Assembly (NCBI GenBank): GCA_036787895.1
Contig: DAIQOK010000001.1
Coordinates: forward strand, 124,001 to 188,000
Reading direction: 5' to 3'
DNA from: UBA7662 sp036787895
Lineage (GTDB): Bacteria; Bacteroidota; Bacteroidia; UBA7662
Length of the DNA: 64,000 nucleotides
Positions 9,389 through 18,394 of this stretch are shown one piece after another; the stretch's first letter is position 1, and every line of letters starts with the position of its first letter. Below the pieces are notes generated by a model. That model made no database searches and was not told the origin of the DNA. It saw only the letters and a program-made list of their open reading frames with translations. The translations under genes were made by a program, and so were the position numbers.

Positions 9389-10052
9389 TATCGTCACTGC
9401 GGAAAATCTCGACTCCTTCATCTGTTTTAATAGAATTCAGCAAAATGGCCCTGGCAACGGTATTTGTGGAGATGCTTCTGTAATGTTTTAAGCTACCAAG
9501 CAGCAGCCATTCTATTAAGGGGAAGGTGATTTGAGCTATTTTTTCACCTAACCGGAATTCTTTACGTGGTCCGGTAAGTAGCGATGGCCGGAAAATAGAT
9601 AGTCTGTTGAAGCCAATTTGTTGTAAGGCTTTTTCACACTCACCTTTGACACGGTTGTAGAATATAGTCGAGTTTTCATCGGCACCCATGGCCGAAACCA
9701 CGCTAAAGTGACTTACACCGGCTTGCTTCGCCAAAAGGGCTGCATCTACTACCATGTCGTAGTCGACACGTTTAAAGCCTTGCTGACTTCCCGCTTGTTT
9801 GATAGTAGTACCAAGGCAACAATACACCCGACTGATACCTGCAAATGCGTTTAGATGTTCGGTAAGTTTGGTCATATCGGCAGCTATAAACATCATTTTG
9901 TGATGATCGATAGCCGGTTGTTTTCGACCCAGGCATACTATTCGATTAACTTTATCACTTTTGATCAATTCATGCAGCAATTCCTGACCAACTGCGCCTG
10001 TATATCCAAGAATCAGACAATCAAAATAAGGCATACGGTAATTATCAGCCAT
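9363..10052 (-). CDS. NAD(P)-binding oxidoreductase, atypical SDR / HTATIP2-like
   Basis: A short Rossmann-fold protein. The nucleotide-binding loop is LGYTGAVGQELL near the N-terminus, followed by VCLGRKQ at the second strand and YCCLGTTIKQAG, then FSVVSAMGAD and the YNRVKGECE helix with Tyr and Lys spaced as in atypical short-chain dehydrogenases. This resembles the HTATIP2/NAD(P)H-binding group found widely in Bacteroidota; substrate unknown. The start at 10052 overlaps the rlmH stop by 8 bases; ATGs at 10067 and 10034 are alternatives. The 3' end overlaps the convergent PD-(D/E)XK gene by 26 bases. Confidence 0.8.
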   Translation of the reverse strand: MADNYRMPYFDCLILGYTGAVGQELLHELIKSDKVNRIVCLGRKQPAIDHHKMMFIAADMTKLTEHLNAFAGISRVYCCLGTTIKQAGSQQGFKRVDYDMVVDAALLAKQAGVSHFSVVSAMGADENSTIFYNRVKGECEKALQQIGFNRLSIFRPSLLTGPRKEFRLGEKIAQITFPLIEWLLLGSLKHYRSISTNTVARAILLNSIKTDEGVEIFRSDDIKQLSKAL

Positions 10053-10518
10053 GATGGTAAGGTTCATTGCGTAATATGGTGAAGCACCGGTACAATTGCT
10101 CCAGAAAAATGAGGCGGATTAGCTGATGAGAAAAAGTCATATCGCTCAGGGAGATTTTAGCATCGGCACGCTGATAAACTGCTTCTGAAAATCCGAAAGC
10201 ACCGCCAATAACAAAGTCAAGCTGCGATTTACCAGCCAAGGCCCAACTGTCGAGTTGTTTGGCAAATTGTGGACTATCGTATTTTTTGCCTCTCTCGTCG
10301 AGTAAACAAACCAGACTTTTAGCCTCGAAACTTTTCAATAACAGCTCAGCTTCCAACTTTTTAACTTCTTCATGACTCCACTTATTGGCTTGTTTGGTGC
10401 TAGGAAGCACGACAATATCAAACGTGCAGTAATGTTTGAGCTTCTTTTGAAAGAAATCGATGCCAGAAGCAATGAACTCGTCCTGGTTTTTGCCAATTTG
10501 AATTAACCTGATGCGCAT
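10045..10518 (-). CDS. rlmH: 23S rRNA (pseudouridine1915-N3)-methyltransferase
   Basis: SPOUT-class methyltransferase that methylates pseudouridine 1915 in helix 69 of 23S rRNA. The C-terminal half is diagnostic: LLDERGKKYDSPQFA, then the glycine-rich FVIGGAFGFSEAV of the trefoil knot, and the terminal RNEPYHHG. Length (157) is exact for the family. The ATG lies only 4 bases after a -7-like promoter box, so the transcript may be nearly leaderless. Confidence 0.97.
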   Translation of the reverse strand: MRIRLIQIGKNQDEFIASGIDFFQKKLKHYCTFDIVVLPSTKQANKWSHEEVKKLEAELLLKSFEAKSLVCLLDERGKKYDSPQFAKQLDSWALAGKSQLDFVIGGAFGFSEAVYQRADAKISLSDMTFSHQLIRLIFLEQLYRCFTILRNEPYHHG

Positions 10519-10522
10519 TCGA

Positions 10523-10550
10523 CAAAAATAAGGTTCAAATTAAATGGCAA
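10523..10550 (-). promoter_or_regulatory. candidate promoter for rlmH
   Basis: On the minus strand a TTG (10550-10548) is followed after 17 bases by TATTTTTG (10530-10523), matching the Bacteroidota pattern TTTG - spacer - TAnnTTTG apart from the first base of the -33 box. Transcription would start within a few bases of the rlmH ATG at 10518. Confidence 0.5.
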
Positions 10551-10559
10551 CCATAAAAA

Positions 10560-10582
10560 AAAGCCCCCGATTTGGGGGCTTT
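10560..10582 (-). terminator. Rho-independent terminator after the Deg protease gene
   Basis: Perfect 9-bp stem AAAGCCCCC / GGGGGCTTT with a 5-base loop. Read on the minus strand it is followed by an uninterrupted T run, and it begins 8 bases after the end of the protease gene. On the plus strand the T run is only three bases, so it acts mainly for the minus-strand transcript. Confidence 0.9.
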
Positions 10583-10589
10583 GACAGAC

Positions 10590-12056
10590 TTACAGACCAA
10601 ATCCATAGTAGGCTTTGGTTCCAGAAGGATAGAAACCTTCAAGCAAAACGCCACCTTTTTTATCCTCAAGGGCTTTGTAAAAATCCTTGGTGTTCAAAAT
10701 CGGGGTGCGATCAATTTTTGTAATGATAAAACCTTCGCGTATTCCTGTATCCTTCAATTTTCCGGCATTTAGTTTTTTCACTTTTACACCACCTTCAAGC
10801 TTCAGGGCCTGCAGTTCTTTTGTTGAAGCTGTTTCGAGCTCGCCACCTAAGAGCTCAGCAAAGTTGGGTTTGGCCTTTTTTACTACGCTTGTTGTTCCCT
10901 CGGCGCTACGCAGGGTTACTGCCAAAACTTCCTGTTTACCTTTGCGGTTGACCAATACATCCACCTTATCGCCCGGGCGTTTGCGGCCAATTATTTCCAT
11001 CAATTCAGGGGTTGATTTTACCCGATTGTTGTCGATTTGCACAATAACATCTCCTTTTTTAATTCCCGCTGCTGCACCGGCACTGTTTTCCAGGAAATCG
11101 GCTACATAAACGCCGTCGTTTACTTTGAGCTCTTCTTTCGAAACCAGCTCGGCATTAACTTCCATGATTTGAACACCCAGAAAGGCGCGTTGTACGGTGC
11201 CATAACTTTTGATGTCCTCCACTACTTTGCGGGCAATGTTCACTGGAACGGCAAAGGAATAACCCTGATAACTGCCATTGTTGGTGGCTATGGCGGTATT
11301 GATACCAATCAGCTCTCCTTGCACATTAACCAAGGCCCCACCGGAGTTGCCCGGATTAACTGCAGCGTCTGTCTGTATGAAGGCCTCCATGCTCGAACCT
11401 CCACCTAAAATACCCACGCTTCTGGCTTTGGCCGACACTATGCCGGCTGTTACGGTAGAAGTGAGGTTAAAAGGGTTACCAACAGCCAAAACCCATTCAC
11501 CCACCTGCACATTATCACTATTTCCATAAGACAAAACAGCTAGGTTTTCTGCCGAAATTTTAACCAGTGCAATGTCAGTGGATGGGTCGGTGCCCACTAC
11601 AGTAGCACTGAAACTACGTTTGTCATTGAGGATAACCTCAATTTCATCGGCTCCTTTGATGACATGATTGTTGGTAATAATATAGCCATCTGTGGTGATA
11701 ATAACCCCCGAGCCTGAGCCGGTTTGGGGGCCTTGCGGGCCAAAAAAGAAGTCGGGCCGACCAAAAAACGAACGGATATCATCTTCTTCTGGTCTGTTTT
11801 GGCTCGACTTAGGATTAACTTTAGTTTTAATATGTACAACAGCAGGTGTCGCGAGGGCAGAGGCAGTTACAAAATTTGGATTCTGAATAATGTGGTCGGG
11901 GAAATTCGCGAATTGTACCGGTTGTGTGCTACTTATATTGGTAGCTGCCGGTTTGGGTTCCAGCAATTTGACAAGTCCGGCGCCACTAACTGCACCAAAA
12001 AGGGCAATGACAAAAATTCCGATAATTCTTTTCATAGAGAGGGTGATTTTATCCAT
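10590..12056 (-). CDS. degQ: Do-like periplasmic serine protease (DegP/DegQ/HtrA)
   Basis: Envelope quality-control protease and chaperone. The catalytic triad is H131 (ITNNHVIKG), D161 (DPSTDIALV) and S238 (NPGNSGGAL). A membrane anchor or signal peptide spans about residues 9-29, and two PDZ domains follow (about 285-380 and 395-480), the second with the less typical sequence. A loop rich in Phe, Gly and Gln sits at about 95-115, before the protease core. The ATG at 12035 (MKRIIGIF) is an alternative start and gives a more conventional signal peptide. It is divergent from dapF and ends at a strong hairpin. Confidence 0.95.
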   Translation of the reverse strand: MDKITLSMKRIIGIFVIALFGAVSGAGLVKLLEPKPAATNISSTQPVQFANFPDHIIQNPNFVTASALATPAVVHIKTKVNPKSSQNRPEEDDIRSFFGRPDFFFGPQGPQTGSGSGVIITTDGYIITNNHVIKGADEIEVILNDKRSFSATVVGTDPSTDIALVKISAENLAVLSYGNSDNVQVGEWVLAVGNPFNLTSTVTAGIVSAKARSVGILGGGSSMEAFIQTDAAVNPGNSGGALVNVQGELIGINTAIATNNGSYQGYSFAVPVNIARKVVEDIKSYGTVQRAFLGVQIMEVNAELVSKEELKVNDGVYVADFLENSAGAAAGIKKGDVIVQIDNNRVKSTPELMEIIGRKRPGDKVDVLVNRKGKQEVLAVTLRSAEGTTSVVKKAKPNFAELLGGELETASTKELQALKLEGGVKVKKLNAGKLKDTGIREGFIITKIDRTPILNTKDFYKALEDKKGGVLLEGFYPSGTKAYYGFGL

Positions 12057-12176
12057 TTAAATTTGTTCAAGTTTTATGCCTATTCCAAAATGGTGGCAAG
12101 TACAGCGGTAAAACGTGACAGCTTGACAGCACGATGTTAAGAAAAGGTTAAAGTACAATCAAAATAACGCCAGTCA

Positions 12177-12971
12177 ATGTCAGAAGTTTCTTTTTATAAA
12201 TACCAGGGTGCCGGCAATGATTTTATCATGATAGATAATAGGACATTGCAATTGCCCCGTATAGATACCGACCGTTATCGCAAGTGGTGTGACCGCAAAT
12301 TTGGTATAGGGGCTGATGGTATCATTTTTATTCAAGAAGCTGACGGCTATGATTTTGAGATGGTGTATTACAATGCCGATGGCAGCGAAGGTAGTATGTG
12401 TGGCAATGGCGGCCGCTGTGCAGTTCGGTTTGCCCATCAATTAGGTATAATTGAGGATAAAACCCGTTTTTTGGCCGTAGATGGAGATCATGAGGCCAGC
12501 TTACTACCACAGCGATGGGTATCGCTGGGTATGAATGATGTCGATGAGATTAAGCAAGCAGACGGCGGCTATTTTCTAAATACCGGTTCTCCACATCATG
12601 TGGCTTGGGTGAAAGACTTAAAAACCTATGATGTGGCGGCTGAAGGACATAAAATTCGTTGGCAGGAGCGTTATCAGCCAGGTGGTACGAATGTTAACTT
12701 TGTAGCAGTGAATGCTTCAGCTCAGCTAGAGGTGCGCACTTTTGAAAGGGGCGTAGAAGCCGAAACTTTGGCTTGTGGTACAGGGGTAACAGCTTGCGCC
12801 TTGGTTTGGGCGCATGATTACCAAAAAAGCGGCAAGCAGGAAATTAATGTCCAAACACTTGGCGGATTATTGCGCGTGAAATTTGAGGCTGAGAGTGGTC
12901 GTTTTTACAATATTTTTTTAGAAGGTCCGGCAGAAATGGTCTTTAAAGGCCAGATAGTCGATAATTTTTAA
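12177..12971 (+). CDS. dapF: diaminopimelate epimerase
   Basis: Converts LL- to meso-diaminopimelate for lysine synthesis and peptidoglycan cross-links. The two catalytic cysteines are C75 in SMCGNGGRC and C200 in LACGTGVTA, and the opening YQGAGNDFIMID is typical. Length 264 is normal. It stands alone on the plus strand, divergent from the protease gene, with about 100 bases before the SNF2 helicase gene. Confidence 0.97.
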   Translation: MSEVSFYKYQGAGNDFIMIDNRTLQLPRIDTDRYRKWCDRKFGIGADGIIFIQEADGYDFEMVYYNADGSEGSMCGNGGRCAVRFAHQLGIIEDKTRFLAVDGDHEASLLPQRWVSLGMNDVDEIKQADGGYFLNTGSPHHVAWVKDLKTYDVAAEGHKIRWQERYQPGGTNVNFVAVNASAQLEVRTFERGVEAETLACGTGVTACALVWAHDYQKSGKQEINVQTLGGLLRVKFEAESGRFYNIFLEGPAEMVFKGQIVDNF

Positions 12972-13004
12972 GGCTATTAATGCGGTTTTAATTGTTAAAT
13001 AGTT

Positions 13005-13012
13005 TAAGTTTG
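13005..13012 (+). promoter_or_regulatory. candidate -7 promoter element for the SNF2 helicase gene
   Basis: TAAGTTTG is a full match to TAnnTTTG and lies in the dapF/SNF2 intergenic space, 56 bases before the GTG start. A -33 TTTG is not obvious. Confidence 0.35.
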
Positions 13013-13068
13013 GAAGTTCAGGAGCTCCCTTGCAGGAAGGCAACTGGTCGGAAGCCCAGCTTTAAAAC

Positions 13069-15969
13069 GTGCAGATAGATCAGGACATATCCCATAAAAT
13101 GGTGTATTCGTTGTATAATCACGAATACCTGGGATTGTTATTGGCACCGTATATCGTTCAGTTGAACGCCCATGGAGATTATACCTATACGCACAAAAAA
13201 CTAAACGGTGTAACGGCCAAGGAATTCGATTATTTGATGGACGATGATGACCGACAGGTCGTTAAATGGCTGGATGAGTGTGATCAGCACTACATTATTA
13301 AAAAACATGCCCCCAAAAAGGCCTTACGTCCTGTTGAGTTTTTTCAGAAGCATTACAACGAACAGTTACACGATGTTATTCGGCCGTTAACAGAACAACG
13401 TTTGGCCAAAGCCTTGTTTTTACTGAGAAACAAGCCTGTTTTTATCATGGGGGATGATGATGATCCAACCTGGAAGCAGATTCACTTTAATGAGGGAAAG
13501 GTATCGGTGCTCTTCCACTTTAAGCGCAATGAAGAGGGCATTCGGTATTATCCAACCTTGATTCATCAAGGCAAACTGCTGAAGTTTCAATACCAACAAA
13601 CAGTTCTCATAAGTAATCAGCCCGTATGGATGCTGATTAACAACCAATTATATGAGTTTGATCCGGAAATGGAAGGCGTTAAACTCCAACCATTTTTCAA
13701 TAAATACTATATACAAGTCCCAAAAAGTTCGGAGGATACTTACTTACGGAAGTTTGCTTTGCACCTTATTGAGCGATATCAGGTAAAAGCCGAAGGTTTT
13801 GAGATAGTGAGCAATAAAACCGAGGCACGACCTGTGCTTCGACTGACGCATTTGTTAGGTGGCAAATTATCCCTGGTTTTGTTGTTCCGATACGATGACC
13901 AGGAAATTCCTGCCAACAATACCAATAGGGTATTAGTAAGACTAGAACGATTCGGTGAAAACTATAAGTTCACACGTACTGTTCGTTCCCATGTTTGGGA
14001 ATTGAATCAACACGAAAAGTTGAATCGCTTGGGCCTGCACAACTACTCAGGCGCTGTTTTTAGTCTAAATGATCAGGAAAGTAACGATCATGTTTTGTTA
14101 GAGTGGTTAGCGGCACACCGAGAGGAGGTGGAGGCTGCTGGTTTCATACTCGAACAAGATGAGCTCGCGGCTCATTATTATATCATGGGCAGTCGGCTGG
14201 ATATGGAAATTAGTGAAACAGGCGACTGGTTTGATATACAGGCCAGGATACGTTTTGGTGAATTTGAAGTTCCTTTTATCCGCTTAAGAAACCACATTAT
14301 CGCTGGAATACGCGAGTTTCAATTGCCCAATGGCAAGACAGTCATTATACCCGAAGCCTGGTTCAGCAAGCTGTTAGCTATCTTCCGGCATGTGGATAAA
14401 GCCGACGGGGATGAGCTGCGTATGCATCGCCATCATTATCAGGCGCTAACAGAATTACAAGCGGCGCTTGAAGCTAGAAATGAGGAAAATATAAAGCTGA
14501 AAATTAGCAAGTTAACTGATTTCAGTGAAATAAAGGTTGAAGAAGTTCCAACGACTTTTAGGGCCAGTTTACGTAATTACCAGCATGCCGGCTTAAACTG
14601 GTTGTGGTTTCTCCGCAGCCATGGTTTTGGTGGTATTTTGGCCGACGATATGGGGCTTGGAAAAACCATTCAAACCCTTTGTCTGCTATTGAAAGATAAA
14701 ATTGAAAACAAAATGGCCGGGTTACAAACCAGTCCTTCTTTGCTTATTGTTCCCACTTCAATTTTACACAATTGGCTGAGCGAAGCCAAAAAATTTGCTC
14801 CGGATTTGTCGGTCATGGTACACGCAGGTACCCAGCGCGACCGGACCGAACAATGGTTTATGGTTCACGACCTGGTGATTACCTCCTATGGCACGGCCAG
14901 GGTAGATATGGAGATGTTTAAGCGGGTGAGATTTAATTACATCATACTGGATGAGGGTCAGAACATCAAAAACCCGGGTTCTCAGATTTCAAGGGCAGTT
15001 CGGCTGCTTCAAGGCCGTCACAGATTAGTACTGAGTGGCACACCGGTTGAAAATTCAGTCATTGATTTGTGGTCGATTATGGCTTTTGCCAATCCAGGAT
15101 TACTCGGAAATCTGAAATTTTTCCGACAACACTTTGCCAATCCCATTGAAAAAGAGAAGGATGAGGCTACAGCAGATAAACTCAGGACTTTAATTAATCC
15201 ATTTATACTGCGGCGCACCAAAAAACAAGTAGCACAAGACCTGCCAGACCGCATCGAGCAGATTCACTATTGCGACATGACCGATCGTCAGGAGGAAGTC
15301 TACGAAAAGCTGAAATCAGGCTTTAGAAATGAGATTTTAGAAGCTATCGAAAAGCAGGGCTTGGTACGTTCTCAGATGTTATTGTTGCGTGGACTAACTG
15401 TCTTGCGGCAAGTAGCTAACCATCCTGCCATGGTGGATGATGGCTATCATGATAGCTCTGGAAAGTTTGAGGAAGCCATGCGTATGCTGAAAAATGCGCT
15501 GCATGAAGGACATAAAATCCTGGTTTTCTCTCAGTTTGTCAAACATTTGCGCCTGGTTAAAAAACGTTTGGAGAAGGAAGGTATTGAACACCTTTATCTG
15601 GATGGGCAAACGGCCCGGGATACCCGACGGGATCTGGTAAAAACTTTCAACACACGTCAGGATTTAAAAGTATTTCTAATTTCGTTGAAGGCTGGTGGCT
15701 TGGGTTTGAACCTTACTTCGGCCGATTATGTGGTTTTGCTCGATCCTTGGTGGAATCCAGCGGTTGAACAGCAAGCCATTGACAGATCACATCGAATTGG
15801 TCAGACGCGTAAGGTTATTTCCTACCGCTTTATCACCAAAAATTCAGTTGAAGAGAAAATTCTTGCCTTGCAGGACCGCAAACGTACCATTAGTGATAGT
15901 CTGGTTTCCGCGGAGCAATCTTTTGTCAAATCATTGAATGTAGAAGACATTCAAGCCATGCTCAGTTAA
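13069..15969 (+). CDS. SNF2/DEAD-type helicase
   Basis: Superfamily 2 ATP-dependent DNA translocase of the bacterial SNF2 (RapA/HepA-like) group. Walker A is DDMGLGKT at about residues 526-533, Walker B is ILDEGQN near 627, motif III LSGTPVEN follows, and the C-terminal helicase half carries LVFSQFVKHL, SLKAGGLGLNLTSA and the motif VI region QAIDRSHRIGQT. About 480 N-terminal residues form an extension typical of Bacteroidota homologues. The start is the GTG at 13069: an in-frame TAA at 13063 rules out anything longer, and the only close alternative is the ATG at 13099. Natural substrate unknown. Confidence 0.92.
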   Translation: MQIDQDISHKMVYSLYNHEYLGLLLAPYIVQLNAHGDYTYTHKKLNGVTAKEFDYLMDDDDRQVVKWLDECDQHYIIKKHAPKKALRPVEFFQKHYNEQLHDVIRPLTEQRLAKALFLLRNKPVFIMGDDDDPTWKQIHFNEGKVSVLFHFKRNEEGIRYYPTLIHQGKLLKFQYQQTVLISNQPVWMLINNQLYEFDPEMEGVKLQPFFNKYYIQVPKSSEDTYLRKFALHLIERYQVKAEGFEIVSNKTEARPVLRLTHLLGGKLSLVLLFRYDDQEIPANNTNRVLVRLERFGENYKFTRTVRSHVWELNQHEKLNRLGLHNYSGAVFSLNDQESNDHVLLEWLAAHREEVEAAGFILEQDELAAHYYIMGSRLDMEISETGDWFDIQARIRFGEFEVPFIRLRNHIIAGIREFQLPNGKTVIIPEAWFSKLLAIFRHVDKADGDELRMHRHHYQALTELQAALEARNEENIKLKISKLTDFSEIKVEEVPTTFRASLRNYQHAGLNWLWFLRSHGFGGILADDMGLGKTIQTLCLLLKDKIENKMAGLQTSPSLLIVPTSILHNWLSEAKKFAPDLSVMVHAGTQRDRTEQWFMVHDLVITSYGTARVDMEMFKRVRFNYIILDEGQNIKNPGSQISRAVRLLQGRHRLVLSGTPVENSVIDLWSIMAFANPGLLGNLKFFRQHFANPIEKEKDEATADKLRTLINPFILRRTKKQVAQDLPDRIEQIHYCDMTDRQEEVYEKLKSGFRNEILEAIEKQGLVRSQMLLLRGLTVLRQVANHPAMVDDGYHDSSGKFEEAMRMLKNALHEGHKILVFSQFVKHLRLVKKRLEKEGIEHLYLDGQTARDTRRDLVKTFNTRQDLKVFLISLKAGGLGLNLTSADYVVLLDPWWNPAVEQQAIDRSHRIGQTRKVISYRFITKNSVEEKILALQDRKRTISDSLVSAEQSFVKSLNVEDIQAMLS

Positions 15970-15983
15970 CAGGCGTTAATACT

Positions 15984-17630
15984 TTGCCTGTTGTAAAAGC
16001 AAATGTGCTGTTAAATTTGGTTAAGCGCCTCAGGAATACACTTTCTCTGTGCCAATTACTGCTTTTTTTGACACTCAGAACGACGACTTTGTTAAACATA
16101 TCCTTTCTGCGTGTTTTGGTGGTGGTGATTGGCTTTTCGCTTTTCACGCTTTTGGCCGTGCAGTTTTATTGGTTGAATAACGCCATCCGCCTGGAGCAAC
16201 TCAATTTTGTGAGCCTGGCGAACAGTGCGATCAACGACATTGCTAAGCGTATGGAAGGACAGGAGGCGCTGGATGCCCTATATCGGGCTGCTCAACGAAC
16301 AGAGCAACACAACGCCCAACGCATACGGGATGTAGTCATTACCCCGGGAATGCCGGCGGGAAGTATGGGTGGCGACCAATTAGGCACCTTTCGCGAGCCG
16401 GGAAGTAATTCCAATCGCCTCAATCAATTGAATTTATCTGTTATGTCGCAAGCCGGCGGTCCGGTTGATACGACTACTGCGTTTTTAGAGCAATTATTGG
16501 GTGACAAGGACCTGGCGTCGAACCGTAACCTAATGGTAGAGTTCGTCAAAGAGATCCAGTTAAGCCGACAACGGGCGCTTGGTGAAAGGGTTGATCGTAA
16601 AGTTCTCGATTCATTGATTCAGCAAGTCTTAGGAACCTATGGTATTCATACCGAATACATCTATGAATTGGTAAAAGCGGATAATGCTTTCTTTAAACGC
16701 ATTGCTGCTGAAAACCGGGAGGAGGGAGCACAGCGGGTCTTTTTTGGCAAGATGTTTCCCAGCGATCTGGTGCCCACTCACACCTATCTGGTGATACGTT
16801 TTGTAAATCAACAGCCCTATTTTTTTAAAAATATTGCGAAACAATTGGCGTTATCGCTGGCTGCATTGGTTTTGTTGGGATTTGCCTTTTATATGTTGGT
16901 GACCTTATTGTTTCGCCAAAAGCGTTTGTCGGAACTTAAAACCGACTTCATTAATAATATGACCCATGAATTAAAAACCCCAATAGCCACCATCACCCTG
17001 GCCAGTGAAGCACTTTTTGATTCGCGTATCTCCCGGGAACCTGCCACACTCATGCGTTACAACCGCATCATCTACGATGAAAACCAACGACTCAAAAACC
17101 ATGTCGAGCGTATTTTGAATATTGCCTTACTCGAAAAATCAGGTTTTTCGCTTCATTACAATACCGTTGATGTGCACGCCTTGCTGGAGAAAGTCATGGA
17201 ACAAAGTGAGCTTCGTATTCGTCAAAGTGATGCCAGGTTGAGTCTGATTAAAGAGGCCACACAAAGCCGTATACCTGCCGATGAAATGCATCTGATCAAT
17301 GTATTTACCAATTTGATCGACAATGCACTTAAATACACCCGACTTAATCCCAACATTGTCATTAAAACGAGCAATACCCGTATTGGGCTTACGGTTCAGG
17401 TAAGCGACAATGGCATTGGTATGACAGCCAGTCAGCAGAAAAAGATATTCGACAAATTCTACCGCGTTCCTACGGGCGATGTTCATGATGTAAAAGGTTT
17501 TGGCCTTGGTCTGGCTTATGTAAAAACCATCATCGAATTGCACGGCGGAAGCATACTTGTCCACAGTGAACCAACTAAAGGAAGTACATTTGAAGTGTAT
17601 CTGCCTTTTGAACAACATAAACTCAACTAG
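15984..17630 (+). CDS. sensor histidine kinase, RprX-like
   Basis: Membrane sensor kinase with two transmembrane helices (about 40-60 and 287-310) around a ~225-residue periplasmic region without a recognisable domain. The kinase core shows the H-box NNMTHELKTP (His at about 328), the N-box LIDNALKYT, G1 VSDNGIGM and G2 GFGLGLAYVK. It lies 2 bases upstream of its response regulator. The frame begins at a TTG; a TTG at 16089 giving MLNISFLRVL would leave the usual short tail before the first helix and is a serious alternative. The resemblance to RprX rests mainly on the partner regulator. Confidence 0.88.
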   Translation: MPVVKANVLLNLVKRLRNTLSLCQLLLFLTLRTTTLLNISFLRVLVVVIGFSLFTLLAVQFYWLNNAIRLEQLNFVSLANSAINDIAKRMEGQEALDALYRAAQRTEQHNAQRIRDVVITPGMPAGSMGGDQLGTFREPGSNSNRLNQLNLSVMSQAGGPVDTTTAFLEQLLGDKDLASNRNLMVEFVKEIQLSRQRALGERVDRKVLDSLIQQVLGTYGIHTEYIYELVKADNAFFKRIAAENREEGAQRVFFGKMFPSDLVPTHTYLVIRFVNQQPYFFKNIAKQLALSLAALVLLGFAFYMLVTLLFRQKRLSELKTDFINNMTHELKTPIATITLASEALFDSRISREPATLMRYNRIIYDENQRLKNHVERILNIALLEKSGFSLHYNTVDVHALLEKVMEQSELRIRQSDARLSLIKEATQSRIPADEMHLINVFTNLIDNALKYTRLNPNIVIKTSNTRIGLTVQVSDNGIGMTASQQKKIFDKFYRVPTGDVHDVKGFGLGLAYVKTIIELHGGSILVHSEPTKGSTFEVYLPFEQHKLN

Positions 17631-17632
17631 CG

Positions 17633-18349
17633 ATGGAAATCAACGATTCGATCAAAGTACTTCTGGCGGAAGACGACATTAATCTGGGAACCATACTCTC
17701 GGAACGGCTAAAGATGAAGGGATTTGAAGTAGATCTCGCGCCTGATGGTGAAAAAGCTTATTCACTTTACGGTCAAAAGCCATACGATTTACTCATACTC
17801 GACATTATGATGCCGCTCAAAGATGGCTTTACATTGGCGAAGGAAGTCCGTAAGCAGGATGAAGAAACACCCATCATTTTTGTTACCGCCCGTTCTATGA
17901 AGGAGGATGTGCTCAAAGGTTTCGATCTGGGTGCTGACGACTATCTCACCAAACCTTTCAGCATGGAAGAGCTCATGATGCGTATTCACGCTGTGCTCAA
18001 AAGAACTCGAAAAAAGTCTAGTTCGGCAGTATCCGAGCCAGATACCTATGTTTTTAGCAAAATTGATTTCAACTATATTACCCAGCATTTACGGGTGGAT
18101 GGTGTTGATTTCGACTTAACCAGTAAGGAAGCCGATTTGCTCAAACTACTTTGCTATAACCGCAATGAAGTAGTGGCCAGAGAAGAAGCTTTAAAACGAA
18201 TTTGGGGCAGCGATACTTATTTTAACGGCAGGAGTATGGATGTTTTTATTTCAAAGCTCCGCAAAATGCTCTCTGGCGATACCAACCTGGAAATTATGAA
18301 TGTGCATGGTAAAGGATTTAAGTTGGTCGTGAAAGAAACGGAGGGGTAG
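17633..18349 (+). CDS. OmpR-family response regulator, RprY-like
   Basis: Two-domain regulator: receiver (1-120) with phosphoacceptor D57, acidic pocket E13-D14-D15 and K107, then a winged-helix OmpR/PhoB DNA-binding domain (about 135-232). The stretches DGFTLAKEVR, ADDYLTKPFSMEEL, YFNGRSMDVFISKLRK and NVHGKGFKL strongly recall RprY of Bacteroides, which acts with RprX. It starts 2 bases after the kinase stop codon, so the pair forms one unit. Target genes cannot be read from this window. Confidence 0.92.
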   Translation: MEINDSIKVLLAEDDINLGTILSERLKMKGFEVDLAPDGEKAYSLYGQKPYDLLILDIMMPLKDGFTLAKEVRKQDEETPIIFVTARSMKEDVLKGFDLGADDYLTKPFSMEELMMRIHAVLKRTRKKSSSAVSEPDTYVFSKIDFNYITQHLRVDGVDFDLTSKEADLLKLLCYNRNEVVAREEALKRIWGSDTYFNGRSMDVFISKLRKMLSGDTNLEIMNVHGKGFKLVVKETEG

Positions 18350-18368
18350 CAGCTCCGAACAAGAGGGT

Positions 18369-18376
18369 TATATTTG
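18369..18376 (+). promoter_or_regulatory. candidate -7 promoter element for glmM
   Basis: TATATTTG, a full match to TAnnTTTG, followed by GCGTC. It overlaps the only TTG that could extend glmM upstream and lies 18 bases before the GTG at 18395, so it both suggests a glmM promoter and supports the GTG as the real start. No -33 TTTG is evident. Confidence 0.5.
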
Positions 18377-18394
18377 CGTCACAAAAACCTGCAC

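Noticed and set aside
12120..12176. Shared AAAAGGTTAAA before dapF and before the TonB receptor as a regulatory motif
   Set aside because: Two occurrences of an A/T-rich 11-mer are weak evidence, and only the receptor copy is part of a dyad.
13069..15969. SNF2 helicase as core of a DISARM-like or other defence system
   Set aside because: Its neighbours are dapF, a two-component system and glmM; no methylase, nuclease or PLD gene accompanies it, and this SNF2 type is a common chromosomal gene in Bacteroidota.
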